64,000 nucleotides of DNA, taken from contig NZ_CP017943.1 of the NCBI RefSeq assembly GCF_002764115.1, positions 124,001-188,000 on the forward strand, written 5' to 3'. Made by a program: the position numbers and the translations under genes. The notes beneath the pieces were generated by a model, which saw only the letters and a program-made list of their open reading frames with translations, did not search any database and was not told where the DNA came from. This document shows, in pieces, positions 45,661-54,994 of the stretch (position 1 is its first letter; every line of letters starts with the position of its first letter). The stretch comes from Phyllobacterium zundukense (GTDB taxonomy: Bacteria; Pseudomonadota; Alphaproteobacteria; Rhizobiales; Rhizobiaceae).

Positions 45661-45944
45661 TGGATCGCGGTGAAGATTTGAAGAGGGAGACGTTGAAGTT
45701 GACGAATAACGATTTCGAGCTGCTCATTCGTCTCGATGGGTCACTTTCGCAGGCGGAACGGAAGTCACGTCACCTCGCCTACGCTGCCAGTGGGCGCGTC
45801 AGGCGCCGCGGTGCCGACAAAGCGTTTGCTGAATGGTTTGGAACACTTACCCCGACAAATGCGGCGACGGCAAGCCGTCACTCGAAATGCTGCTTCGCCT
45901 GGAATATCTCGGAAATACGAGTCGAGGGGGAAGTCCACAAATGA
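45661..45944 (+). CDS. Hypothetical protein, probably 3'-disrupted
   Basis: 94 codons from ATG 45661 (MDRGEDLKRETLKLTNNDFE). The second half has a more protein-like alternative frame (PDKCGDGKPSLEMLLRLEYL), suggesting a frameshift near 45855. It runs into the IS5-like remnant at 45947. No family recognised. Confidence 0.35.
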
Positions 45945-45946
45945 CT

Positions 45947-46377
45947 AGGGTCAGGACTCACTGATCAGAGCCAGAAGATGACGGCTGCTGCAATGCAGAT
46001 GCTTGAGAAAAAGGTGTGGGCGCAGCGGTCATATCGGGTGTGAATACGACGCCAGTCCTCCGAACATGTTTTCGATTTTGTGGCGCTATTTGTAGAGCAC
46101 AGGGTCATGTCGAATCGGGAGCGTTTGGTTGGCCCTTGACGGAATGCAGGCGGTGATCTTGCGTTCGGCAAGGGCGTCTCGAAACCAGTCGGCGTCATAC
46201 CACTCGCGGAATACCCGCGCGACAACGGAAAGTATGGCTCTATGCGGCGCATCTGCGCCTCGGACAACAGCATCAAATCACTCATGGTAGCGCCTCCTTG
46301 CGCCACCATTGAATCAAGCCGTCGACAAGGCCGCAATCAATTTACACGGTATTGTGTAGCAACTGCTCCTGACCTCT
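45947..46377 (-). mobile_element. IS5-family (IS427-like) deletion remnant
   Basis: Ends carry inverted GGTCAGGA-type sequences (AGGGTCAGGA at 45947 and CTCCTGACCTCT at 46366). The interior is an internally deleted transposase. At about 430 bp it is half the usual length. Confidence 0.65.
45965..46285 (-). pseudogene. IS5-family transposase remnant
   Basis: N-terminus MSDLMLLSEAQMRRIEPYFP and C-terminus TRYDRCAHTFFSSICIAAAV are typical; the DDE core between is deleted and partly out of frame. Confidence 0.8.
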
Positions 46378-46379
46378 AT

Positions 46380-46834
46380 CGTCAGCGGCCATAAGGGCAT
46401 GCGAAGATTTCAACTCTTTCGTCATTTGTGCTCGTCCCAGAACGGGCTGCTAACAAGTGCTGCGCCCGAAATATGTATGCACGTTTCGGACATTTCTCGA
46501 TGATGGGCCCGCGGTAACGAGCAGGTTATGCCGTCGCCGTAGAAGATGCGCCAGGAAAAAAATAGGGCCATCGGAAAACCGAGGCCCTTTAGGTGTGAAG
46601 GTTAAAACCTCCAGAGGGGAACAGCTGATGCAATGGAACTGGGAGGAGACCATCGTGTGCATCAGCTGCAGGCTAATAGCTAAAATTTGTGCAATGCGCA
46701 AACAAATTTTGTGCAGTGCAGCTAGCAGTTACCGAAAGCCTCATGATGATACGTGGAGATGCCATGTTGCTTCACTCGTCCATGGGAAGAATCGGGTCAC
46801 CTGGGTGGATGACGCCGCCGACCTTAGCTGCTGC
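46380..46834. other. Stretch without recognisable gene
   Basis: Lower-GC, patchy composition. A rightward frame of about 200 codons crosses it but its translation is rich in Cys and Arg with no family-like blocks and overlaps a real leftward gene. Judged non-coding. Confidence 0.4.
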
Positions 46835-47239
46835 TTAAGAGGAACCGATCGTTTTCTCGATATCTTGGATCGAATGCCCTGTCAGGTCTTTAGCAATCTC
46901 ACCCAGAAGGATTGTCTCCAGTTCCTTATGGTAATGCTTTCGCAACTCTCCAAGCGCTTTTGGTGCTGCAATTATGACAAGACCCGTGATCTTTCCCTTA
47001 AGGACCTGCTGATTGAGTATGTCTGCAATTCCAGCGGCAAAATTATCCTCGTCAGCTTGACCTTGATCAGGATTTGCTGAACTGCTTTTACGTCCAGCGC
47101 TCGCATTATTGTTTTCAGTATCGACATCAGCTTCAGCAAGAGCAGTTAGTTTTAGATTTGCGTCATCACTAATATTTTGGAAGAGATTGAATTTTTCGCC
47201 GTCTGCGACAGCGACTGTCGCGCCTTTTGGAAGCTGCAT
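46835..47239 (-). CDS. Host-attachment-family protein (AtsE-like)
   Basis: 134 residues from MQLPKGATVAVADGEKFNLF, with the family blocks SSSANPDQGQADEDNFAAGI, LVIIAAPKALGELRKHYHKE and EIAKDLTGHSIQDIEK. It corresponds to PF10116-type proteins first linked with plant attachment in Agrobacterium; their fold resembles peptide-release-factor-like domains, so the role is uncertain. Confidence 0.82.
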   Translation of the reverse strand: MQLPKGATVAVADGEKFNLFQNISDDANLKLTALAEADVDTENNNASAGRKSSSANPDQGQADEDNFAAGIADILNQQVLKGKITGLVIIAAPKALGELRKHYHKELETILLGEIAKDLTGHSIQDIEKTIGSS

Positions 47240-47662
47240 GTCTGAATTTCTCCGTATTGGCTGCTCTGTAGAAGAGCAAACGAACATATGATGGCAGTAT
47301 TGCCGGTGCGGAGAAAGAACAACGCGGCAGGCGTGATTAAGATGCAATGATTTGCCGAGTACCTACCTGATGCGTCGAGACGGGCTGCCGATTTTTGGTG
47401 CTTCCGATTGGTCGAAACCGGCCGAAAGTCGAGCGGTATTAGGCTTTATGGCGCGAATCCGGTCGCGTGCCGCTATCGACAGATCGTTATCCATGTCTGT
47501 TGGATTATTCGCCCGTGTACCCACAAGTCGCGGAAGGCATTGGTTTTTCTCGTTTGAATTGACTTGCTTGGTTTATAAGTGGAGTCTGATCGGGTCGTCA
47601 GGCATTCAATCGGCCGCTGGCGTTAGAGAGATCAGACGAGCTCCCGCCCAAAGGGAGCAGCT

Positions 47663-47947
47663 ATGTCATTTGAAGTTCTCACATCCGTTTCCAAGGATGC
47701 CTACAGCAAGGTGAACTGGCACATCATGGCATCAGCCTATGAACAGGCTACGTTTATGCTTGATGCATCGGACGGTCAAAATCAAAACACGGGCCGTTTG
47801 GCACGAGAGGTTATGCGCTTGTTCAACAACGGAAAGCGCGACGTCGGCTTGATCGCATCGCTGGCGGCTGACCGGGAGCGCACCATGGGCTTTAGTGCAG
47901 AGATACTGCAACAAACGAGCCGTACGCGTTCAGGCGTCAGGGAATAG
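47663..47947 (+). CDS. Hypothetical 94-residue protein
   Basis: MSFEVLTSVSKDAYSKVNWH, with a helical middle (LAREVMRLFNNGKRDVGLIA). AAGGGAGCAG precedes the ATG, a strong ribosome site. Nothing recognised. It lies 5 bp before the GGDEF-EAL gene and is probably co-transcribed. The 420 bases upstream hold no convincing gene. Confidence 0.6.
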   Translation: MSFEVLTSVSKDAYSKVNWHIMASAYEQATFMLDASDGQNQNTGRLAREVMRLFNNGKRDVGLIASLAADRERTMGFSAEILQQTSRTRSGVRE

Positions 47948-47952
47948 TTCCC

Positions 47953-50319
47953 GTGGTCGATGATTATATCCAGACGCAAATGCCCTGGTTGCGGAGACTT
48001 TTCATTCGCGCTCCATCAATCCAAGATGATGCCAGCCATTGCGACTCAGAGAGCGATCAATCGCAAATCGAACGTTCAACCGCGACGATTGGGGACATGG
48101 CAGCGCAAGACCATGGCGGCATTCGGGCAAGCACCAAGTTGACCGCGGAACGAAATCTACTGCGGGCGATGATCGATCAGGTCCCCGACTACCTGTTTGT
48201 GAAGGATCTTGATCATCGCTTTGTTATTGTAAATCAAGCGGTGGCGCGCATCCATGGTTGTAGCCACCCCAGCGAGCTGATCGGCAAAACGGATTTTGAT
48301 CTGCACCCGAATGCAGTCGCGTCAGAATTCTTGGCCGTCGAGCAGGCAATAATCAAATCAGGCAGCCCGTCCATCGACATGGAGGAAGAGGTCGCCGACG
48401 CGGTAACCGGTTTAAAAAAATGGCTCTCTACCTCCAAACTCGTCCTGCACAACGACAAAATGGAGATCATAGGGCTTGTTGGAATATCTCGCGATGTGAC
48501 GGTCCGCAAAAATGCCAATCGTCTCCGCGACGGTCAGACGCTGGTCCTCGAAATGATCGCAATGAATTCCCCTCTTGAAGACGTGCTCGACAGGATAGTG
48601 CGCCTGATCGAAGAACAGCTTGAGGGTGTGTTGGGATCCATTCTTTTGCTCGATAGCGGCGGGTGCCATCTCAAGCACGGGGCCGCGCCGAGCCTTCCTG
48701 CGGATTATTCCCGCGCCATTGATGGCATCGCGATCGGGCCACACGTGGGCTCTTGCGGCACCGCCGCTTATCGGCGCGAGAGTGTTGTAGTGACTGATAT
48801 CGCCAATGATCCCTTGTGGGTCGACTATCGGGAACTGGCTGAACTCCATGGCCTGCGTTCCTGCTGGTCGACACCGATCCTGTCGCATCAGGGCGATGTT
48901 CTTGGCACCTTTGCCATGTATTCGGGTAAGGTGAGAAAGCCTGGTTCCTTGGAAAGGCGGCTCACAAAAAAGATTGTCCGGATCGCCGCCATCGCGATCG
49001 AGCGCAAGCAGGCCGAAGACCAGATAAGCTTCATGGCGCATCATGACGCTTTGACGGGTTTGCCGAACAGAATTCTGCTGAAGGATCGTCTGACCCAGGC
49101 AATGTTGCGCACGGAACGCCATAATCCATGGGTGTCTGTGGTCTTTGTGGACCTCGACAACTTCAAAACAGTAAACGACAGGCTGGGTCATACGGCCGGC
49201 GACGAACTTCTGAAGATTGTCGCCTCCCGAATGGTAAACTGCGTGCGGCCGATCGATGCCGTAGTGCGACTTGGTGGCGATGAATTCGTCCTCCTGCTGG
49301 TCGATCTGGCGGCAAGCCCCGATGCGATCTCAATTATCCTGCACAAGCTCATGGCAGCCGTTACCGAGCCGATTGCTATTGAAGGTCACGAATTTAACAT
49401 CACCTGCAGCATGGGAGTCGCCACTTTTCCGCAGGATGGCTCCGACGCGGAAACATTGCTCAAGAACGCCGATGCAGCAATGTACCAAGCAAAGAATGGT
49501 GGGCGGGACAGCTTCCAGTTTTTTACGCCTGAGATGAACACCAAAGCCCATGAACGCTTTGCCATGCAGGACGCGATCCGCAAAGGCATTGCCCGGTCAG
49601 AATTCTATTTGGACTATCAGCCACAAGTCGATCTTCGCTCTGGGCGCATCTTCGCCGTTGAAGCTTTGGTTCGCTGGAGGCATCCGGTTCTCGGTGTCCT
49701 GTCGCCGGCCCAATTTATATCTTTGGCGGAGGAAACTGGCCTCATCGTGCCGCTTGGTGACTGGGTCCTGAATGAAGCCTGCCGTCAAAACAAAGCATGG
49801 CAGGATGCAGGGCTTGCGCACCTCAGCGTCAGCGTCAATGTCTCGGCCCGCCAGTTTCAGGAAAAGGACTGGCCGGGCCGGGTAATCCGAGCCTTGGAAG
49901 AAAATGGCCTTGAAGCAGAGTACCTGGAGCTTGAACTGACCGAGAGTCTTTTGATGCGCAATGTCGATCAGGCCATTGCAACCATGAAGGAACTTCAAGT
50001 GCTTGGGGTTCATTTCGCCATCGATGATTTTGGAACGGGGTATTCCAGCCTTAGTGCTCTAAAAAGCCTGCCCGTTTCACGTCTCAAGATCGATCAGTCG
50101 TTCGTGCGAAATCTTGCACATGACGAGGATGACCGAAGCATCATATCTGCAGTTATTTCGCTCGGACAACGCCTGAACATGTTGGTGATTGCAGAAGGCG
50201 TCGAGACGGAAGACCAACTTGCGTTCTTGCGTGCCAATGGGTGCGACGAGGCGCAAGGGTACCATTTCAGCAGGCCGATCGAACCTAAGGCAATGGCGGA
50301 TTTACTAAAGCTGCGATGA
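47953..50319 (+). CDS. PAS-GAF-GGDEF-EAL cyclic-di-GMP enzyme
   Basis: 788 residues, soluble. PAS (about 70-185, with HRFVIVNQAVARIHGCSHPS), GAF (about 205-355), GGDEF (about 365-525, motif RLGGDEF intact) and EAL (about 540-785, motifs EALVRWRHP, ELTES, DDFGTGYSS, AEGVET intact). Both synthetic and degrading sites look active, so the direction of c-di-GMP control cannot be predicted. GTG 47953 with AGGGA upstream. Confidence 0.88.
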   Translation: MVDDYIQTQMPWLRRLFIRAPSIQDDASHCDSESDQSQIERSTATIGDMAAQDHGGIRASTKLTAERNLLRAMIDQVPDYLFVKDLDHRFVIVNQAVARIHGCSHPSELIGKTDFDLHPNAVASEFLAVEQAIIKSGSPSIDMEEEVADAVTGLKKWLSTSKLVLHNDKMEIIGLVGISRDVTVRKNANRLRDGQTLVLEMIAMNSPLEDVLDRIVRLIEEQLEGVLGSILLLDSGGCHLKHGAAPSLPADYSRAIDGIAIGPHVGSCGTAAYRRESVVVTDIANDPLWVDYRELAELHGLRSCWSTPILSHQGDVLGTFAMYSGKVRKPGSLERRLTKKIVRIAAIAIERKQAEDQISFMAHHDALTGLPNRILLKDRLTQAMLRTERHNPWVSVVFVDLDNFKTVNDRLGHTAGDELLKIVASRMVNCVRPIDAVVRLGGDEFVLLLVDLAASPDAISIILHKLMAAVTEPIAIEGHEFNITCSMGVATFPQDGSDAETLLKNADAAMYQAKNGGRDSFQFFTPEMNTKAHERFAMQDAIRKGIARSEFYLDYQPQVDLRSGRIFAVEALVRWRHPVLGVLSPAQFISLAEETGLIVPLGDWVLNEACRQNKAWQDAGLAHLSVSVNVSARQFQEKDWPGRVIRALEENGLEAEYLELELTESLLMRNVDQAIATMKELQVLGVHFAIDDFGTGYSSLSALKSLPVSRLKIDQSFVRNLAHDEDDRSIISAVISLGQRLNMLVIAEGVETEDQLAFLRANGCDEAQGYHFSRPIEPKAMADLLKLR

Positions 50320-50567
50320 CATCAGCGTTCACCGGCCTGTCGTGTCAGGCTCGGTCAACTGAAAGAAGCCCGAAGCATGCTGACCTAACCCGCCAAGTGA
50401 ACGCCGACTTCTCCTCACTCTCATGCGGATATCAAATGAGGCAACACGGGGAATAAAGTCTGTGCTATTGTCTCTTTGCGTACACTCGGACTATGGAGCG
50501 AGCAACGTCCATGCCCGGGGAAGGCTTTCGCACCGCGAGCCTCCGGTCCCCACAAGGACAAATTCTC

Positions 50568-51584
50568 ATGACTATCCCAATTGATCAGCCGGAAGGTGGT
50601 ATGAGCCTTGCCCTGGCGGTCGTTGCATCATCCAATGCACCGCTTCTTCTCCTTGACGGTGACCTCGTGGTGATTGCCGCGAGTGAATCCTTTTGCCACG
50701 AGTTTCAGATCGATCCGGGCCAGGTTCCGAACAGGAAACTGATGGATCTCGGGAGCGGAGAATGGAATTTGCGGCGGTTGTCGTCATTGTTGCAGGCTAC
50801 TGCTTCAGGCCGCGCGGATATCCGCGCCTACGAGATCGACTTGACCCGTGAAGGTCAAGAACCGCGTCGCCTCGTGCTGAATGCACAGAAACTCCAATAT
50901 GGAGATACGGACCAGGTCCGGCTTCTTCTATCGGTATCAGATGTCACCGACGCCCGGCTTGCCGAAAAACTCAAGGATGACCTCTTGCGGGAAAAAGCCA
51001 TTCTCTTGCAGGAAATCCAGCATCGGGTTGCCAACAGCCTGCAAATCATTGCCAGCATCCTCATGCAAAGCGCACGAGCGGTTCAGTCCGAGGAAACCCG
51101 CGCGCACCTGCAATCAGCCCACGGCCGGGTGCTGTCTATCGCCTCCGTCCAACAGCAGCTTGCGGTCTCCAGACTTGGTGACGTTCACCTCCGGTCGTAC
51201 TTCACGCAGCTCTGCCAAAGCCTCGAGGCCTCAATGATTCACGATCCCGAAAAGCTCTCGATTGAGGTGACGGTCGATGACAGTGCCGCCAAGGCGAATG
51301 TGTCGGTCAGCCTCGGACTCATCGTCACCGAACTGGTGATCAATGCTCTCAAACATGCATTTCCCGGCGATCGCAGCGGTAAGATCGTCGTCGACTATCG
51401 TTCCGATGACACGAAATGGTCGATGTCGGTAAGTGACGACGGCGTTGGAGTTTCTTCCGACCCTAAGTTTTCAAAACCCGGCTTGGGCACGGGCATTGTC
51501 GATGCCATGGCAAAACAGCTCGATGCTACGTTTGCGACCGTCGCAGGCAATCCGGGAACGAAAGTCTCGATTACTCATTCTTGA
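50568..51584 (+). CDS. HisKA_2/HWE-type sensor histidine kinase
   Basis: 338 residues. PAS-like N-terminal domain (about 10-130), a HisKA_2 dimerisation segment LLQEIQHRVANSLQIIASIL with the phospho-accepting histidine, and a HATPase domain (VTELVINALKHAF, GVGVS, GLGTGIVDAM). ATG 50568 has AAGGA upstream; an ATG at 50493 adds 25 residues. In rhizobia such kinases act in general stress and light/redox signalling. Confidence 0.83.
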   Translation: MTIPIDQPEGGMSLALAVVASSNAPLLLLDGDLVVIAASESFCHEFQIDPGQVPNRKLMDLGSGEWNLRRLSSLLQATASGRADIRAYEIDLTREGQEPRRLVLNAQKLQYGDTDQVRLLLSVSDVTDARLAEKLKDDLLREKAILLQEIQHRVANSLQIIASILMQSARAVQSEETRAHLQSAHGRVLSIASVQQQLAVSRLGDVHLRSYFTQLCQSLEASMIHDPEKLSIEVTVDDSAAKANVSVSLGLIVTELVINALKHAFPGDRSGKIVVDYRSDDTKWSMSVSDDGVGVSSDPKFSKPGLGTGIVDAMAKQLDATFATVAGNPGTKVSITHS

Positions 51585-52103
51585 TCCTTAGCTCTTTGAG
51601 GCTCAGGGAAGCTCGCTCCGCTCAGAGGCAATCGTCTATATTGCCGAATCGGAGCGCTCGGTGTGGCCCCTCTCTAACGAAAGCGATTGGCGCCATAAGT
51701 CGCCATCGCCGATGCAAAGAGCTGGAGTAATCGGCCTGAGCATCAATACCGAGCCAACGTGAAAACACGAAGCTACGTCGGGAACGCCTGGGCTGGCGGT
51801 CCGATCAGTTTTAAGGCGCAGATACCGCCGCCCGCCGGCGTTCCAGATCAATATCCTTGCTCGGGCATCAACGGCGGCATCGTCATTCAGTCGGGCATGG
51901 TCATCCAAATCTACGATTCGGGCGCCGCGTGCTGAACAGCAAGATCCTGATGCTCACCGATCTGTTCACCATGTGGGACGGTACAACGCAGGCTCTGCCT
52001 TTCGTCTTCGTCGGCGGCGTGGCCAAGCTTGCGGTAGCCAATATGGAGCTGATACGGGCCGGTCTGTTGCAATCCGTGGACTGCAATTCAACATCGACAT
52101 GGA

Positions 52104-52344
52104 TAACGGTCGTATCCGCTCCAAACCATATACTCCCAAGACCAATGGCAAGGCCGAGCGCATCAACCAGACGGCACTGCGCGAAAGGGCCCATGCCCGC
52201 CCTATGCTTCATCGGGCATCGAAAATCGCATCTGCCAACTGGACACATGTATAATTGGCATCGGCGGCACGGCAGCTTAAAATCAAAAACACCCCTCAGT
52301 TGGCTCGGTCTAACCGGGACAACCTGTTGATGCTCCACATCTAG
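52104..52344 (+). pseudogene. IS481-family transposase, C-terminal remnant
   Basis: IRSKPYTPKTNGKAERINQT is the final DDE-domain block; after frameshifts HMYNWHRRHGSLKSKTPLS and the tail follow. The rest of the element is missing. The 500 bases upstream (51585-52103) hold only unassigned short frames. Confidence 0.75.
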
Positions 52345-53014
52345 AGAGTCCGCAAAGTTTCAATTAGCTCCTAGCTACGACAGGTGGTGCAATAAATTTG
52401 GGTTTCGCTTCGCCAATGGCAGATAGCGCTGCGCTGAATACAAAAATCGCAACTGCGACGAGAACTGCGATTATCACCATATCTTTCGTATGCAATGGAT
52501 CGGGTTGCATTGCCGGCTCCGCGGTTACTCAAGCAATTCTTGTCGTATCGACGCTGTTCAGCAATAGACCGCCAATTGAGCATATTTAGTTAAATCAGTT
52601 ACCGCAGTGGTCGGGCGCCTGAACGGAAGGGGTCCTAGAGTTTACCCTGCCGGGTGAAGTTTTGACGCTGGGGTGCTGACTTGGGTAATTTCGGGGTGGG
52701 GGCAGCAGGGCAAAGCTGCGCGCCCCGTATGGTTAAGAAATGATGAAGCTTGGCACCGGGTCATCGTCGTTGAAACGCCAGGCTTCTAGCCAGCTCGGGG
52801 CTGACGTCTAGGCTGCACGCAGATGTGCAGGGTAGCAATACGCCAATGCGAGTATCGCTTCCCAAGAGGTCTGGCGTGTGAAAAGAAGCGCGTGCTTCCG
52901 TCAGACCTCAGCCCGCTCAGGCGGGAGCTCTCCATGAAAATAAAGAAGGGCATTGCGCCATAACGAAGGCGCGACCGCTTCTCAGTCCACCGCCATGAGC
53001 GATCGTCAGTTCAG
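52345..53014. other. Stretch without recognisable gene
   Basis: Short frames only, none with family-like content or good ribosome sites. Probably degenerate sequence between IS481 debris and the monooxygenase tail. Confidence 0.45.
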
Positions 53015-53104
53015 TTACCGGAGACCAAGATGCTCGCGCAGAGTGGTCTGCCCGTAATCCTGTCTATAGACACCGCATTCCTGAAGATAGGGAATTACGT
53101 TGTC
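53015..53104 (-). pseudogene. NtaA/SnaA-type flavin monooxygenase, C-terminal tail
   Basis: Leftward translation VDNVIPYLQECGVYRQDYGQ then TTLREHLGLR-stop is the characteristic end of NtaA/SnaA/DszA-family enzymes (RTEYEGxTLREHLGL). Only about 29 codons remain, on the strand opposite to the intact cluster that begins 160 bp away. Confidence 0.75.
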
Positions 53105-53260
53105 TACGCGTCAAAGCCCGGCGCTGTCGTTGACGCCAGGACAAAGGAAAAAACGCATTTCCTTCTCCTGCAGGGAATTTAGCAATCCATACCTATGTAA
53201 ATCCACGGATTTTGTATCGGATGCAAGTCGGCCCGTGGAGGGTGCTGACTTGGAAAACCT

Positions 53261-54256
53261 ATGACCTACGCACTGAGCTTGCTCGACAAGAGCCCAATCG
53301 ACGAGAATGAGACCGCTTTCGCAGCGTTGGATCGCACGGTGAAGCTGGCGCAAAAAAGCGAACGGTGGGGCTTTCATCGTTTCTGGGTCGCGGAACATCA
53401 TAACAATGACAGGTTGGCGAGTTCATCACCAGAAGTGTTGATCGCCCATCTTCTAGCGCATACATCGCGCATTCGCATAGGGTCTGGCGGCGTTATGCTG
53501 CAGCATTACAGCGCCTATAAGGTTGCTGAAAATTTCAACCTTCTTGCAACCCTGGCACCGGGCCGCGTTGACCTTGGCATCGGAAAAGCCCCAGGCGGTC
53601 TCCCGTTGTCAACGCATGCTCTGCAGGGTTCCTATGACCCAATCCGCAAGCCGGGATTTGGCCAGCAGCTTGCTGAACTCGATGGCTTCCTCTCTGTAAA
53701 ATCCGGTCCGGAGATCGCACTGAAGGCCAACCCTATTCCGGCGATCCCGGTGGAACGCTTTTTGCTGGGCGCCAGTGTCGAAAGTGCGCAGCTTGCCGCC
53801 GCTTACGGCTGGGACTTCGTCTATGCCAGCCATCTCAATGGCGACGAGGCTCTACTGGATCAGGTCTTTACAGCTTACTACGATGCGAGCGGTGGAAATG
53901 TACCGCTCCTCGCGATTGGCGTGATCGTCGCAGAAGCGCATGCGGAAGCAGAACGCCTTGCCGGCGACTTACGGCGATTCAAAGTGAGTGTCGAAAACGG
54001 GCAGGGTGTTACCGTCGGCAGCCTCGAACTAGCGGAGGAATATGTCCGTCAAGCCGGGCTCTCCGAATACCGAATAGAGGAACGCATGCCGGGCGTTTTG
54101 CGCGGGACGTCCGCACGGGTTCAACAAGAATTGGATCGCCTGCACCATCGCTACGGCATTAGCGAATTTATCCTTGATTGCCCGGTCACGGAGCGAAGCG
54201 CGCGCCTCGCCTCGATTGAGCTTCTGGCTAATGCGCATTTTCCCGTCGCGGCCTGA
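53261..54256 (+). CDS. LLM-class flavin oxidoreductase (MsnO8-like)
   Basis: 331-residue single-domain luciferase-like protein: MTYALSLLDKSPIDENET, WVAEHHNNDRLASSSPEVLI, RIGSGGVMLQHYSAYKVAEN and GRVDLGIGKAPGG are the MsnO8 blocks. Uses reduced FMN; substrate not deducible. First gene of the rightward cluster. Confidence 0.85.
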   Translation: MTYALSLLDKSPIDENETAFAALDRTVKLAQKSERWGFHRFWVAEHHNNDRLASSSPEVLIAHLLAHTSRIRIGSGGVMLQHYSAYKVAENFNLLATLAPGRVDLGIGKAPGGLPLSTHALQGSYDPIRKPGFGQQLAELDGFLSVKSGPEIALKANPIPAIPVERFLLGASVESAQLAAAYGWDFVYASHLNGDEALLDQVFTAYYDASGGNVPLLAIGVIVAEAHAEAERLAGDLRRFKVSVENGQGVTVGSLELAEEYVRQAGLSEYRIEERMPGVLRGTSARVQQELDRLHHRYGISEFILDCPVTERSARLASIELLANAHFPVAA

Positions 54257-54360
54257 CATGACTGAAACAACGATAAATATACATGTCAGCGGCCTTCGGC
54301 ACCCAACGCTCCCGCTGCCTGATTGTAAGCGCCGTACTGCAATGATGGAGACTGGTCTTA

Positions 54361-54918
54361 ATGAGTGATTCCATTCGTATCGCTACGGCCGTAGATGCCC
54401 CAGACCTGCACAGGCTATTGCAAGCGGCATATCAGCCGCTACGCGAGATGAACATCCGCTTCACCGCGGCCACGGCCGATGTTGATCTGGTTCGCGAGAA
54501 AATCGACCGGCACACGACCTTCGTGGTCGAGCGAGATGCAACGATCATAGCCACCGTCTCGGTGCGCTTTCCCTGGCCGATGGGTGAAAATCATCTGACC
54601 AGCTATCCGTTTCTCCATTGGTTTGCAGTCGCGCCCGAACTCAAGCGGCAATCGATTGGCAGTGCTCTGCTCGATCATGTCGAGTTGGATTTCTTGCGCG
54701 ATCAGATCAAGGCTCCCGCCGTCTATCTGGCGACCGCAACACGTCATCCCTGGCTGATGGGTATCTACGAGCGCCGGGGATATGAGGGTTTCTACAAGCG
54801 CAACAAGGACGGCGATGAAATGGTCCTGCTCCGCAAGATCCTCAATCCGCGCATCTACGAAACCCTTGAAGTGGCTGAATATGAGCGCTTCGAGCCTCAT
54901 CTGGCGCAAGCGCAATGA
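54361..54918 (+). CDS. GNAT N-acetyltransferase
   Basis: 185 residues; motif A, WFAVAPELKRQSIGSALLDH, binds acetyl-CoA, followed by LATATRHPWLMGIYERRGYE. Inside a monooxygenase/importer cluster it may acetylate the imported amine before oxidation, as in S-substituted cysteine breakdown. That role is inference. Confidence 0.83.
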   Translation: MSDSIRIATAVDAPDLHRLLQAAYQPLREMNIRFTAATADVDLVREKIDRHTTFVVERDATIIATVSVRFPWPMGENHLTSYPFLHWFAVAPELKRQSIGSALLDHVELDFLRDQIKAPAVYLATATRHPWLMGIYERRGYEGFYKRNKDGDEMVLLRKILNPRIYETLEVAEYERFEPHLAQAQ

Positions 54919-54994
54919 CGACGCCAGTCCCCCAGACATCCTCCCGCCAGAAGACGGCCCATCAGGGCATTCAAGAGATTCAGGAGATTAGCAA

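Noticed and set aside
45279..46377. Restriction-modification system around the XRE gene
   Set aside because: No methylase motifs (DPPY, PCQ) or endonuclease candidates are present on either side; only IS debris.
46457..47080. 207-codon rightward open frame
   Set aside because: Translation is Cys/Arg-rich with no conserved blocks and it overlaps the clearly coding AtsE-like gene on the other strand.
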